Origin: an uncultured Vampirovibrio sp.
GTDB lineage: Bacteria > Cyanobacteriota > Vampirovibrionia > Gastranaerophilales > Gastranaerophilaceae
DNA length: 64,000 bases
Direction of reading: 5' to 3'
Assembly (NCBI GenBank): GCA_910578465.1
Contig: CAJTPW010000001.1
Coordinates: 434,001 to 498,000 of the forward strand
Shown: positions 17,196 to 26,736 of the stretch, piece after piece
Position numbering within the stretch: the first letter of the stretch is position 1
How the letters are laid out: each line of letters opens with the position of its first letter
Position numbers and translations under genes: made by a program
The notes under the pieces: model-generated
Databases searched by the model: none
What the model was told of the DNA's origin: nothing
Seen by the model: only the letters and a program-made list of their open reading frames with translations

Positions 17196-18569
17196 ATGTA
17201 CAATGCAGCAATAGTTGGGGCGGGCCCTGCGGGTATTTTTACGGCACTGGAGCTTGTAAAATTAAAGCCCGATTGGAAAATAATTCTGATTGAAAAAGGA
17301 AGCAAAATTGAAAAAAGAGCCTGTCTTTTAAGAAACGGCTACAAATCCTGTCCGAGCTGTAAGACCTGCGGGCTTTTGTGCGGCTGGGGCGGCGCGGGTG
17401 CGTTTTCTGACGGCAAATTAACCCTAACTCCTGAAGTTGGCGGTCATTTGCCCGAGTATATGCCATACAAAGATGTTGAAGATTTAATCAAATATTGTGA
17501 TGATATTTATCTTGAACACGGGGCAACAGATGTTGTATACGGTGTGAACAGAAGTGAATTTGCGGATATTGAGCGTGCAGCTTCTCTTGCCGAGTTAAAA
17601 CTTGTACACTCGCCTGTTCGACATCTTGGAACCGAAAGATCTCTGGATGTTTTAAAACATATGCAGGATTATCTGGCGGATAAAATTGAAATAGTAAATA
17701 ATGTTGCGGTTGAAAGTCTGATTGTAGAAAACGATACAATAAAAGGGTTGAATCTTTCTAACGGTAAAACCGTAATGGCAAATTATGTGGTAATAGCACC
17801 GGGCAGAGAAGGTGCTGATTGGCTTACAAGAGAATTTGAAAAGAATAATATTTCAATGATAAATAATGCGGTGGATGTCGGCGTTCGCGTGGAACTTCCT
17901 GCAGATGTTATGGAGCCTATCACATCTCGTCTTTATGAATCAAAATTAATTTATTATTCTCCGACATTCGGGGATGAAGTGAGAACTTTCTGCATGAACC
18001 CGAACGGAGAAGTTGTTTCCGAGAACTACAACGGCATTCAAACCGTAAACGGCCACAGTTATGCAAACAAGAAGACACCGAACACAAACTTTGCACTGCT
18101 TGTGTCCAAAAAGTTCACGGAACCATTTAAAGAGCCCATTAAATACGGACAGCATGTTGCAAGTCTTGCAAATATGCTTGCAGGCGGCGTTCTTGTTCAA
18201 AGGTTTGGGGATTTATTGGATGGGAAACGTTCAACCCCTCAAAGAATTAAAGAAAGCATAATTAAACCTACCCTGGAATGTGCAACCCCTGGGGATTTAA
18301 GCCTTGTTCTTCCATACAGACAGCTTTTATCCATCATTGAAATGCTTTATGCCCTTGATAAAATTGCACCGGGTGTGGCGTCAAGATATACGCTTTTATA
18401 CGGGGTTGAAGTTAAATTTTACTCCGCAAGGGTGAAATTAACCAACGAGCTTGAAACCGAAGGTGTTAAAAATCTCTTTACAATAGGAGACGGTGCGGGC
18501 GTTACAAGGGGCTTAATGCAAGCTTCCGCGTCGGGCGTATTCTGTGCAAGAGTAATGGCAAACAGATAA
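17196..18569 (+). CDS. FAD-dependent dehydrogenase (COG2509-like)
   Basis: Predicted flavoprotein of unknown substrate. The N-terminus holds the Rossmann motif AIVGAGPAGIFTALEL. A cysteine cluster CPSCKTCGLLCGWGGAGAFS (about 51-70) follows, then a conserved FSDGKLTL. The C-terminal FAD motif is FTIGDGAGVTRGLMQASASG. The overall order matches the family of long FAD-dependent dehydrogenases seen in many anaerobes. The 457-residue length is usual. AAAGGA lies upstream of the ATG. It is monocistronic, with a terminator just after it. Confidence 0.82.
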   Translation: MYNAAIVGAGPAGIFTALELVKLKPDWKIILIEKGSKIEKRACLLRNGYKSCPSCKTCGLLCGWGGAGAFSDGKLTLTPEVGGHLPEYMPYKDVEDLIKYCDDIYLEHGATDVVYGVNRSEFADIERAASLAELKLVHSPVRHLGTERSLDVLKHMQDYLADKIEIVNNVAVESLIVENDTIKGLNLSNGKTVMANYVVIAPGREGADWLTREFEKNNISMINNAVDVGVRVELPADVMEPITSRLYESKLIYYSPTFGDEVRTFCMNPNGEVVSENYNGIQTVNGHSYANKKTPNTNFALLVSKKFTEPFKEPIKYGQHVASLANMLAGGVLVQRFGDLLDGKRSTPQRIKESIIKPTLECATPGDLSLVLPYRQLLSIIEMLYALDKIAPGVASRYTLLYGVEVKFYSARVKLTNELETEGVKNLFTIGDGAGVTRGLMQASASGVFCARVMANR

Positions 18570-18590
18570 TTTTTATAAATACAAGATATT

Positions 18591-18625
18591 AAACACCTGT
18601 GTATTAATTTGCACAGGTGTTTTAA
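18591..18625 (+). terminator. intrinsic terminator
   Basis: A perfect 11-bp stem (AAACACCTGTG, 18591-18601, with CACAGGTGTTT, 18612-18622) has a 10-nt loop and U-run. It ends the FAD dehydrogenase transcript. Confidence 0.8.
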
Positions 18626-18664
18626 TGTATAAATTTATATGAACTTCTTTTAAGAAATATTATG

Positions 18665-18693
18665 TTGACATGCTGTTCTAAAACACTTACGAT
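18665..18693 (+). promoter_or_regulatory. promoter of the NfeD-SPFH genes
   Basis: A consensus TTGACA (18665-18670) and TACGAT (18688-18693) are separated by 17 bases. The start would be about 30 bases before the nfeD ATG. Two copies of AACAAGGGG follow, the second serving as ribosome site. Confidence 0.6.
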
Positions 18694-18729
18694 ACTTATA
18701 AACAAGGGGATTTAACAAGGGGTTTAAAA

Positions 18730-19167
18730 ATGGAAATTTGGCATATCTGGGCACTTGTCGGGTTTATATTTCTTTTAATCGAGATGATGACGCCGACCAC
18801 ATTTTTCTTGACGCTTGCAGGTTCCTCCTTTTTTGCGGGGATTGCATCGTATGTTTACCCTGAAAGCACAGGTATTCAGGTTGGTGCATTTGTAATATTC
18901 CTTCCCATCTTTTATTTTGCACTGAAGCCCTTTATGGATAAAAAAGATAAAGAACCGCAAGAAACAGGGCTTGACGCTAAATATTTGGGACAAAGTGCCA
19001 TTGTATCAAAAACGATAGGGAAAAAAGGCACAAACGGTGTCGGTGAAATTAAAATTTACGGTGAAGTCTGGCAGGCAAAAAGCTGTGACGGTTCCGAAAT
19101 CAGCCCCGATACCATGGTAAAAATAATAAGGAACGAAAGCCTTATCATGTTTGTTGAAAGGTGTTAA
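18730..19167 (+). CDS. NfeD-like membrane protein
   Basis: Short NfeD protein (145 residues), known to partner SPFH/band-7 proteins in membrane microdomains. Two or three hydrophobic segments occupy residues 5-65 (LVGFIFLLIEMMTPTTFFLT; VFVIFLPIFYFALKP-like). The C-terminal part (about 80-145) is the soluble OB-fold domain, with GLDAKYLGQSAIV and VGEIKIYGEVWQAKS. The short form lacks a ClpP-like protease domain. The SPFH gene follows by 68 bases, the standard pairing. Confidence 0.85.
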   Translation: MEIWHIWALVGFIFLLIEMMTPTTFFLTLAGSSFFAGIASYVYPESTGIQVGAFVIFLPIFYFALKPFMDKKDKEPQETGLDAKYLGQSAIVSKTIGKKGTNGVGEIKIYGEVWQAKSCDGSEISPDTMVKIIRNESLIMFVERC

Positions 19168-19235
19168 AACCTTTGTGACGGCGGAATTTTGTCTGCTGTT
19201 TGTAAAATAGAAGTAGTTTTAAGAAGGAGAAATAT

Positions 19236-20213
19236 ATGGCCGCATTTTTTGTAGTAATTTTAATAGTTGCCGCTGTTTTTGCAATTACGGGATTTAAAAT
19301 TGTAAATCAGGCGCAGGTTATGATAATTGAAAGGCTCGGGCGTTTTAACAGAATTTTACACCCGGGGCTGCAGTTTATCGTACCTTTTATTGATACTCCA
19401 AGAGGAATTCATTCTAAAAAAGCGGTCAGAACCGTAACGGGTGAAACGTTTTCCGTGTATTCCGTCGTAGAAAAGATTGATTTAAGGGAAAGTGTTTTTG
19501 ATTTCCCGAGACAAAACGTTATCACAAAAGATAATGTTACAATTTCAATCAATGCTCTTTTATATTTTCAGATTGTGGATCCTAAAAGCGCGGTTTATGA
19601 AATTGAAAATCTGCCCGAAGCTATTGAAAAATTAACCCAGACAACATTAAGAAACGTAATCGGCGAGATGGATTTGGATACAACATTTACTTCCCGTGAT
19701 ATCATCAATGAAAAATTGAGAACTATCCTTGACGATGCGACAAATAAATGGGGTGTAAAAATTAACAGGGTTGAATTACAGGATATTATTCCGCCAAAAG
19801 AAATTCAAAACGCTATGGAAAAACAGATGAAAGCAGAAAGAGACAGACGTGCTGCAATCCTGGAAGCCGAAGGGATGAAACGTGCCGCAATCCTTGAAGC
19901 AGAAGGTGTTAAGGAATCTCAGATTAACAAAGCTGAAGGTGAAAGACAGGCGGCAGTTCTTGTTGCGGAAGGTAATAAGGAAGCAAGAATTAAAGAAGCT
20001 TCAGGTGAAGCGGAAGCAATTAAAATGGTAATTAATGCACTTTCAAATTCAGGTGCGCCCGATAAATATTTAATTGCGATGAAATATCTTGAAACATTAA
20101 AGACAATGACGGAAGGCAAAGATAATAAAGTTGTTTATATGCCGTATGAAGCAACGGGAATTTTATCATCCGTGGACGGTATTAAGCAAATGTTTGACGG
20201 TGTAAAGAAATAA
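19236..20213 (+). CDS. SPFH/band-7 (stomatin/QmcA-like) membrane protein
   Basis: Oligomeric scaffold of membrane microdomains. Residues 2-22 are a membrane anchor. The band-7 domain follows (QAQVMIIERLGRFNRILHPGL, DNVTISINALLYFQIVDP, LRNVIGEMDLD). Then comes an Ala/Glu/Lys-rich coiled coil with repeated ILEAEG / LVAEGN units (about 200-270). AAGGAG lies just before the ATG. It follows its NfeD partner, and its stop overlaps the response-regulator ATG by one base, linking the pair to the two-component system. Confidence 0.88.
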   Translation: MAAFFVVILIVAAVFAITGFKIVNQAQVMIIERLGRFNRILHPGLQFIVPFIDTPRGIHSKKAVRTVTGETFSVYSVVEKIDLRESVFDFPRQNVITKDNVTISINALLYFQIVDPKSAVYEIENLPEAIEKLTQTTLRNVIGEMDLDTTFTSRDIINEKLRTILDDATNKWGVKINRVELQDIIPPKEIQNAMEKQMKAERDRRAAILEAEGMKRAAILEAEGVKESQINKAEGERQAAVLVAEGNKEARIKEASGEAEAIKMVINALSNSGAPDKYLIAMKYLETLKTMTEGKDNKVVYMPYEATGILSSVDGIKQMFDGVKK

Positions 20214-20938
20214 TGAAGCAAACAAATAAACGATTACTTGTTGTGGATGATGAAGATGAAATAAGGGAACTGCTTGTTTTTGATATTCAATCATCAGGAT
20301 ATACCGTAGATTCCGCTAAAGATGGCGAAGAAGGTTTAAAAAAGGCCGTAGAAAATAACTACGACCTTATCCTTCTTGATGTTATGATGCCAAAGATGAA
20401 CGGGTATGACGTTTGTAAAAATATCCGCCTTGTAAAACCCAAGGTGCCGATTTTAATGTTGACTGCAAAGGGGACAATCCATGATAAAACAGAAGGGTTT
20501 GATGTCGGTGCGGATGATTATCTTGTGAAACCCTTTGATGTTCAGGAAGTTTTACTTAGAATAAGAGCGCTCTTAAGGCGAAACGAAGACACTGATGAGC
20601 ATGATTCAAAGGAAGTTTTAAGAGCGGGAGATATTGAAATCCTTCCCGATTCTCTTGAAGTTCTTATTCTGGATAAAAAAGTAAAATTAACCCCGACCGA
20701 ATTTGAAATATTATATTGTCTTTTGCAGCACTTAAATAAAGCTGTTACTCTTGCAACCCTTCTGGATGAAGTCTGGGGATATAACAGCGATGAAGATGTT
20801 CGAATGGTGCGCGTCCATGTGGGAGGTCTGCGCCAGAAAATCGAAACGGATACAAGAAAGCCCAAATATCTTCATACGGTGACAAATGTAGGATATAAGC
20901 TGACGCCTTTCGGGGTGCTTGAAGAAACACAACAGTAA
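20213..20938 (+). CDS. OmpR-family response regulator
   Basis: DNA-binding regulator of 241 residues. The receiver domain has the acidic pocket Asp12/Asp13, phospho-acceptor Asp56 (LILLDVMMPK), Thr84 and Lys106 (DYLVKPF). The C-terminal winged helix begins near residue 130, with LTPTEFEILYCLLQHLNKAVT and VRMVRVHVGGLRQKI. The ATG overlaps the SPFH gene's stop by one base; the kinase gene follows after ~45 bases. Targets are unknown; the envelope context suggests membrane stress, which is inference only. Confidence 0.92.
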   Translation: MKQTNKRLLVVDDEDEIRELLVFDIQSSGYTVDSAKDGEEGLKKAVENNYDLILLDVMMPKMNGYDVCKNIRLVKPKVPILMLTAKGTIHDKTEGFDVGADDYLVKPFDVQEVLLRIRALLRRNEDTDEHDSKEVLRAGDIEILPDSLEVLILDKKVKLTPTEFEILYCLLQHLNKAVTLATLLDEVWGYNSDEDVRMVRVHVGGLRQKIETDTRKPKYLHTVTNVGYKLTPFGVLEETQQ

Positions 20939-20984
20939 GAAAATAAAACGGTTTATTGCCGTTTGAAAAATTTTGGAGGAAGCT

Positions 20985-22724
20985 TTGAAAAGATTAAAAA
21001 TAGCAGAACAGATTGTCATAGTAATGTTATTGGCGGTTTTAATACCGTTTGTGACAATAGGGCTTATAATTTCAAACATCTCGCAGCAGTCTGTTCGAAA
21101 AGAGCTTATTTATTCTTCCAAAATGATTTCAGGTTTTGTGGGAGACAGTGTCCAGAACTATATAAAGCTTGCCAACGAAGAATTGAGACAGGTAGCATCT
21201 GCCATAAGCTTTTTTTACTACGAAGATGATAAAAACGATTTTCTTGATGAAATTCAGCAAAAATACGGTAAATTCAGCAATTTTAAGGTTCTTGATTCAG
21301 ATACTCTAAAAAACAGAGACCCTGTCTTCAATGTGAAAAACTCCACAATAAAGCTTTATGCCGATATTAGCAGTACTGATGTTGTAAGTGCTGATTTAAA
21401 AATGGCAATTTTGCAGGATGCGCTTGATAATAAATTCTCCGACATTAAGCATGATATCTATATTCTTGATGGAAGAGGGAATATTGTTGCAACAAACGAC
21501 CATGATAATAACGGTTATCAAGATATTGTAAAAAATCTCCCGAAAGAAAGACAATACCAGACGCCTGTTCTTTTTTCAAAGGTCAAAAATCAACCGCTGG
21601 CATACTTTCAGCTTGAAAATCCCGAGTGGACAATAATTGTAAAAACAACTCCGGTTGTTACAAAAAAAACAATTGATATGGCAAGATTCAGAATTATTCT
21701 CTCTCTTGTTTTGGCTGCCCTGTTTATCTTTGCAATAGTAGGAATTTATACGTATTATCTGTATTTAAACATAAGACAGCTTTTTAAAGGAATAATCGCC
21801 ATATCAAAAGGAAGCTACAACAGAAAAATCCGCCTTTTAAAAAGCGTCTTTACACCGCATGAGATAGTTTTTCTTGAGAAAGAATTTAACTATATGACAA
21901 AAAAAGTTGCAGGCTCTTATGCGGAATTATCCGAAAAGAATTTGGAATTAAAGCGTCTGGATGAATTCAGAGGCAGTCTTATTTCTGCGGTAAGCCACGA
22001 ATTCAGAACGCCATTGACAAGTATTATAGGCTATTCTAGCCGCCTTTTAAGGTCTGATATTGAAATAGACGAGTCCACAAAAACTAAAAGTTTAAAGGTT
22101 ATAAAGCAGCAGGCTCAAAGACTTTCAAGAATGGTGGATGATCTTCTTGTTGTTCCTGATATTGAAAGTTTTAAGCTGCAGCTGAACACAGAAAAGCTAG
22201 ATTTGGCAAAGCTTCTGGAGTTGTCTGTCACTTATGCAAATTCGAATGATACAAAGTTTGAAATCAATATGGCGCAAGACTTAATTCCCGTTGAAGCGGA
22301 TAAAGACAGACTTATTCAGGTTCTTGTGAATCTTTGTGATAATGCAATAAAATACAACAAAGACGGTGCGCCGATAGTTATATCCGCTGCAAATGTTGAA
22401 GGAAAGCCCTGTTTTTCAATTTTAAACAAGGCGGATATTATTCCAAAAGAGATGATAAAAAAACTTTATGATAAGTTTGTAAGGATTGATTCGGAGCTTA
22501 CAAAAACAACGCGCGGAACCGGGCTTGGGCTTTATATCGTAAAAGGGCTTTGTGAAGCTATGAATATTACAATTGATATTACAAGTACTGAAGCAGGTTT
22601 TGAGGTGGTTCTTGTGTTTAATAATGCACCGAAGGCAAAGGAAAATCCGTTTGATTTTGATATGGATACCGCTGAAGAGCTCAATGAAGCCAAAAGCGAA
22701 ATGGTAAACACTCTGTTTTCTTGA
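20985..22724 (+). CDS. Sensor histidine kinase
   Basis: Membrane kinase partner of the response regulator. Two membrane segments (about 8-30 and 228-252) flank a ~195-residue extracytoplasmic sensor. A linker helix leads to the H-box SAVSHEFRTPLTS, the N-box NLCDNAIKYNKDG and the G2 box TRGTGLGLYIVKG. The G1 box normally reads DxGxGIP; here it is NKADIIPKE, lacking the key Asp and Gly. I chose the TTG at 20985 because GGAGG (20975-20979) lies five bases upstream; a TTG at 20973 would sit on that ribosome site. Confidence 0.88.
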   Translation: MKRLKIAEQIVIVMLLAVLIPFVTIGLIISNISQQSVRKELIYSSKMISGFVGDSVQNYIKLANEELRQVASAISFFYYEDDKNDFLDEIQQKYGKFSNFKVLDSDTLKNRDPVFNVKNSTIKLYADISSTDVVSADLKMAILQDALDNKFSDIKHDIYILDGRGNIVATNDHDNNGYQDIVKNLPKERQYQTPVLFSKVKNQPLAYFQLENPEWTIIVKTTPVVTKKTIDMARFRIILSLVLAALFIFAIVGIYTYYLYLNIRQLFKGIIAISKGSYNRKIRLLKSVFTPHEIVFLEKEFNYMTKKVAGSYAELSEKNLELKRLDEFRGSLISAVSHEFRTPLTSIIGYSSRLLRSDIEIDESTKTKSLKVIKQQAQRLSRMVDDLLVVPDIESFKLQLNTEKLDLAKLLELSVTYANSNDTKFEINMAQDLIPVEADKDRLIQVLVNLCDNAIKYNKDGAPIVISAANVEGKPCFSILNKADIIPKEMIKKLYDKFVRIDSELTKTTRGTGLGLYIVKGLCEAMNITIDITSTEAGFEVVLVFNNAPKAKENPFDFDMDTAEELNEAKSEMVNTLFS

Positions 22725-22750
22725 AAAACAGGTTTTCGGGCGCAAAAATT

Positions 22751-23194
22751 ATGACAGATTTTTATATGGAAAAATGTATAGAAATTGCAAACAAATCAGG
22801 CATGGATATTCCTGTCGGATGTGCTGTTGTAAAAGATGGGGAAATTATTGCGCTTTGTCATAATAAAAAGGAAGCGGCAAATTCCGTTTCAGCCCATGCG
22901 GAAATTTTAGCTTTGAATGAAGCGGCAAAAGTTTTGGGAAGCTGGCGTTTAGAAGGGTGTGATTTGTATGTCACGCTTGAACCATGCCCGATGTGCGCCT
23001 GGGCTGTTTTAAATTCAAGGATTAAAAATGTCTATTTCGGTGCAAGCGATACAAAATACGGGGCTTTTGGCGGGGCATTAAACCTTTCTCGATACAGTGA
23101 TTTTAAAATAAACATTTTTAGCGGTATTATGGAAAAAGAATGCGAAGATTTGCTTCAAAAATATTTTAAAACCGTAAGAAAACAGGAAAAATGA
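22751..23194 (+). CDS. tadA: tRNA-specific adenosine deaminase
   Basis: Converts the wobble adenosine of tRNA-Arg(ACG) to inosine. The 147-residue protein has the zinc deaminase motifs His49-Ala-Glu51 (SAHAEILAL) and Cys79-Pro-Met-Cys82 (LEPCPMCAWA), plus the conserved FGASDTKYGAFGG. The ATG at 22751 gives the normal N-terminus; a TTG at 22721 would overlap the kinase stop. Its own stop overlaps the next gene's start in ATGA. Confidence 0.9.
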   Translation: MTDFYMEKCIEIANKSGMDIPVGCAVVKDGEIIALCHNKKEAANSVSAHAEILALNEAAKVLGSWRLEGCDLYVTLEPCPMCAWAVLNSRIKNVYFGASDTKYGAFGGALNLSRYSDFKINIFSGIMEKECEDLLQKYFKTVRKQEK

Positions 23195-24006
23195 TTGAAA
23201 CAAAAGAAAATTTAAAAGCCGGTGCGGCAGGTTCTCTGAAGACAGAACTTGACAGGCTTGCAGAAAAATACGAAACAAAAGATTTTATAAAAGACGATCC
23301 TGTGCAATTCGTTCATATTTTTAAAGACAAAAGAGACATTGAGCTTGCAGGTTTTCTTGCTGCCCTTTTTGCATTCGGCAAAAGGGAAGTTTTTATTAAA
23401 AAACTAAATGCTCTTTTTAATTTAATGGAGATGAAACCTTATGAATTTGCGGCAAATTTTGACAGTGAAAAGATTTTAGACGGGTTTAACTATCGTTTTA
23501 TTAAAGAGTGTGATATTGCCGCATTCCTTTTTGCGTACAGAAAGCTTATAACAAAAGATAAAATGAGCCTTGAAGAGTTATTTAATGAAGGATATAAGAA
23601 AACGGGCGATATATTCGGGTGTTTTCAATTTGTGTGCGATTATTTTTATGAAAACGCACTAAAAGATGGCAAAGTTTGTGATTATCCGGGGTATAAATTC
23701 ATGCTCTCAAACCCGAAAAATAAGGGAGCAATGAAGAGGATGAATATGTTCTTAAGGTGGATGATAAGAAAGAATTCACCTGTAGATGTAGGTATATGGA
23801 ACTTTTTGGCTCCGTCTGAATTATTTATTCCGCTTGATGTTCATGTTGGCAATATTTCGCGTTCACTGGGTTTATTAAATAGGAAACAGAATGATTCAAA
23901 ATCTGTTTTTGAACTTACTCGAAAATTAAAAGAATTCAACCCGATTGACCCCGTTAAATACGACTTTGCACTGTTTGGATACGGTGTGAATAATAAAAAC
24001 GGGTAG
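23191..24006 (+). CDS. TIGR02757/DUF2400 family protein
   Basis: Conserved protein of unknown function, 271 residues, usual length. Family marks: DPVQFVHIFKDKRDIELAGFLAALFAFGKRE near the N-terminus (written here in part), RMNMFLRWMIRK and DVGIWNFLAPSELFIPLDVHVG. The helical layout and the late Asp-Val-His recall HhH-GPD-like DNA glycosylases, a relation that I only infer. It starts inside the tadA stop (ATGA overlap). Confidence 0.85.
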   Translation: MIETKENLKAGAAGSLKTELDRLAEKYETKDFIKDDPVQFVHIFKDKRDIELAGFLAALFAFGKREVFIKKLNALFNLMEMKPYEFAANFDSEKILDGFNYRFIKECDIAAFLFAYRKLITKDKMSLEELFNEGYKKTGDIFGCFQFVCDYFYENALKDGKVCDYPGYKFMLSNPKNKGAMKRMNMFLRWMIRKNSPVDVGIWNFLAPSELFIPLDVHVGNISRSLGLLNRKQNDSKSVFELTRKLKEFNPIDPVKYDFALFGYGVNNKNG

Positions 24007-24057
24007 GGTGAGAAAGGTTTTGTTTCCCTCACAAATCCATTATGAAGTACCCTTGAG

Positions 24058-24080
24058 ACAATTTTTGGAGTAAAAATTGT
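24058..24080. other. hairpin between DUF2400 gene and nadB
   Basis: ACAATTTTT (24058-24066) and AAAAATTGT (24072-24080) form a perfect 9-bp stem with a 5-nt loop. No T-tract follows directly on the plus strand, so termination is uncertain. The rest of the 191-base gap has no reading frame; TATAAA near 24178 may be part of a nadB promoter. Confidence 0.4.
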
Positions 24081-24197
24081 AAAAACCCTTTTTTGTATTA
24101 AAATTATATTGTACCTTTAAAATCCGATTACCAGAGGCATGGCGCATACTTTCAGTTTGTTTGGCGGGTTTATGCGGTATAAAATACGGAAAGTTCA

Positions 24198-25802
24198 ATG
24201 AAATATTCTAAATATTCAACGGTTATAATAGGTTCAGGCGCTGCAGGCTTGTATTTGGCGCTTTGTGCCGCAAGAAACAAAAATTTAAAAGACGGAATTC
24301 TTGTTGTAACAAAATCTGCCTTAAATGAATGTAATTCAAGGCTGGCGCAGGGCGGTATCGTATCTGTCATGCCTGAAATTAATAAAAACGATAACGTTAC
24401 ATCCCATGTTATGGATACAATTAAGGCAGGCTGCGGTCTTAATGATTTTAATGTTGCAAGATTTATTTCGGAAAATTCTTCCTTTGTTATTGAAGATTTA
24501 ATCAGCCTCGGGGTGGAATTTGACAGAAACAAAGACGGAAACCTTGCATTTACGCTTGAAGCGGCCCATTCAATGCCAAGAATTCTCCATGCGGGCGGGG
24601 ATTCAACAGGAAAAGTTATTGAAGATAAACTGGCGGAACTTGTTCGAAAATCCGATTCAATCGAGGTTTATGAAGGGACAATTGCGGTCGAGCTTCTTTG
24701 TGACAACGGAAAAGTTTGCCGAGGTGTTTTAATTTACAATCCGAACACCGATTCTTACGAGGCTATTTATTCAAATGCCGTTGTGCTTGCAACAGGCGGC
24801 GTTGGGCAAGTGTATGAATATACGACAAACCCCGATGTTGCAACGGCAGACGGGGTTGCACTTGCATACCTTGCAGGGGCCGAGATGTCCGATATGGAAT
24901 TTGTCCAGTTTCACCCGACGGCGCTCAAAACTCCTGTCGGTGCAAAGAATATGCCATTAATCTCAGAGGCTGTTCGGGGCGAAGGTGCAAAACTTTTGAA
25001 TATAAATAAAGAGCCTTTTATGCATAAATACCACCAAAAAGCGGAGCTTGCACCGAGAGATGTTGTTGCAAGGGCTATTTTTCATGAGATGGAGCGCACG
25101 AATTCAAAAAATGTATTTTTGGATATTTCTCCGATCGGGCTTGAAAGATTTAAAAAAAGATTTCCTTCAATTACTTCAATTTGTACTGAATGCGGAATAG
25201 AACTTGAAAAGAATCTTATTCCGGTATCACCTGCCGCACACTATTTTATGGGCGGTGTGAAGGTAAATTTGAATATGGAAACATCTATTGAAAACCTTTA
25301 TGCAATAGGCGAGGTTTCAAGAACAGGGCTTCACGGGGCAAACAGGCTGGCCTCAAACTCACTTCTGGAGTGTGTTGTTTGTGCGCATAAGCTTGCCGAA
25401 ATCCTTGCACACAGAAATCTTGATGCGCCGAAGAGTTTTGACGGCAATGTTAAATCTATTCTGGAATTGTATGATGCCGATATTTTAAATGATATCATCG
25501 AAACAGGCATCTTAAGGCGCATGTTGAAAAAAGCAATGTGGGAAAATGCGGGCATTGTGCGTTCTGAAGCGGGGCTTTCAAATGCGCTCCGTGTGCTTGA
25601 TGATATTCAATTAATTACAAGAAATTCCAGAGTTTATGCTTCAAAGGAGGGGTATGAACTTAGAAATTCGTTAATTACGGCAAAATTAATTGCAGAGGCA
25701 GCCTTAAACAGAAAAAATTCCATCGGTGCACATTTTAGGGAAGATGTTTCAGAGGTTTTACCCCGGATTGAAAGCAGGATTGCAGAAGTTTCAAGAATAT
25801 AG
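24198..25802 (+). CDS. nadB: L-aspartate oxidase
   Basis: Flavoenzyme oxidising L-aspartate to iminoaspartate, the first step of de novo NAD synthesis; under anaerobiosis it can use fumarate. 534 residues. FAD motif VIIGSGAAGLYLALCAA; SRLAQGGIV; HAGGDSTGK; EFVQFHPTAL; SEAVRGEGAKLLN; APRDVVARAI; HYFMGGVKVN; GEVSRTGLHGANRLASNSLL. These match the succinate-dehydrogenase/NadB family, and the C-terminal helical domain is full length. nadC follows after 15 bases, which settles NadB over SdhA/FrdA. Confidence 0.94.
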   Translation: MKYSKYSTVIIGSGAAGLYLALCAARNKNLKDGILVVTKSALNECNSRLAQGGIVSVMPEINKNDNVTSHVMDTIKAGCGLNDFNVARFISENSSFVIEDLISLGVEFDRNKDGNLAFTLEAAHSMPRILHAGGDSTGKVIEDKLAELVRKSDSIEVYEGTIAVELLCDNGKVCRGVLIYNPNTDSYEAIYSNAVVLATGGVGQVYEYTTNPDVATADGVALAYLAGAEMSDMEFVQFHPTALKTPVGAKNMPLISEAVRGEGAKLLNINKEPFMHKYHQKAELAPRDVVARAIFHEMERTNSKNVFLDISPIGLERFKKRFPSITSICTECGIELEKNLIPVSPAAHYFMGGVKVNLNMETSIENLYAIGEVSRTGLHGANRLASNSLLECVVCAHKLAEILAHRNLDAPKSFDGNVKSILELYDADILNDIIETGILRRMLKKAMWENAGIVRSEAGLSNALRVLDDIQLITRNSRVYASKEGYELRNSLITAKLIAEAALNRKNSIGAHFREDVSEVLPRIESRIAEVSRI

Positions 25803-25817
25803 ACAAGAGAAGAGAAG

Positions 25818-26681
25818 ATGGCTAAATTTTTATTGAATGATTTTATGATAAAAGACCACATTGTGTCTGCACTTAAAGAAGATGTGGGCTATGGGGATAT
25901 TTCAACGGATTTTATTTGTGCCGATATTGATAAAAATAAAAGGTTTGAAATCTTTTTAAGAACCCGTGAGGAAGGGATTTTATGCGGCTGCGACCCTTTC
26001 AGGCTTGTATTTGAAATTCTTGCAAAAGATGATGTTAAGATTGAATTTTATAAAGAAGACGGCGACAAAATCACTCCGAGTGAGCCTGTGGCAAAGATTG
26101 TCGGATACCCGAGATATGTTTTAACGGGCGAAAGACTTGCATTAAATTATATTCAAAGAATGTCAGGCATCGCAACTTTTACAAAGAAGTTTCAGGATAT
26201 CGCCGAACCGTATGGCGCAAGAGTTGTTGATACAAGGAAAAACACGCCTAATTTCAGGCTTTTTGAAAAATATGCCGTAAAAGTTGGCGGCGGGCATTTG
26301 CACAGATTTAATCTTTGCGATTGCGTAATGTTGAAAGACAATCATATCGCACTTATGGGCGGCTCAATCGAAGATGCCGTAAAGAAGGTTCGCAGTAATA
26401 TCTCACATGCGCATAAGATTGAGGTTGAATGCGATACCTTTGAACAGGTTCAAAAATGCTTAAATGCAGGTGCGGACATTATTATGCTTGATAATATGAG
26501 CATTGATGAAATTAAAAAATGCATAAGCCTTATTAATAAGAAGGCAATTGTTGAAGTGAGCGGCAATGTGAACATGAAAAACCTTGAAGAAATTGCAAAA
26601 ACAGGTGTTGATATAATTTCAACCAGCGCCATTGTTGCAAAAGCCCCCACGCTTGATTTAGGCTTTGATTATATAGGATAG
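25818..26681 (+). CDS. nadC: Nicotinate-nucleotide diphosphorylase (carboxylating)
   Basis: Converts quinolinate and PRPP to nicotinate mononucleotide. 287 residues. DVGYGDISTD near the N-terminus, VDTRKNTPNFRLFEKYAVKVGGGHLHR (motif at ~137-163, in part) and LKDNHI are signatures; the usual GGxNHR asparagine is Leu here. Late motifs VECDTFEQ, IMLDNMS and VEVSGNV complete the PRPP site. AGAGAAG lies before the ATG. Operon with nadB; nadA is not adjacent. Confidence 0.94.
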   Translation: MAKFLLNDFMIKDHIVSALKEDVGYGDISTDFICADIDKNKRFEIFLRTREEGILCGCDPFRLVFEILAKDDVKIEFYKEDGDKITPSEPVAKIVGYPRYVLTGERLALNYIQRMSGIATFTKKFQDIAEPYGARVVDTRKNTPNFRLFEKYAVKVGGGHLHRFNLCDCVMLKDNHIALMGGSIEDAVKKVRSNISHAHKIEVECDTFEQVQKCLNAGADIIMLDNMSIDEIKKCISLINKKAIVEVSGNVNMKNLEEIAKTGVDIISTSAIVAKAPTLDLGFDYIG

Positions 26682-26706
26682 AAACTCATACCAAATTTGA
26701 GTTTTT
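26682..26706 (+). terminator. terminator of nadBC
   Basis: AAACTCA (26682-26688) pairs with TGAGTTT (26698-26704) with a 9-nt loop, and the right arm runs into further T residues just after the nadC stop. Confidence 0.55.
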
Positions 26707-26736
26707 AAGTGTGTCACCGCTTTTTTCGGGTGTATT

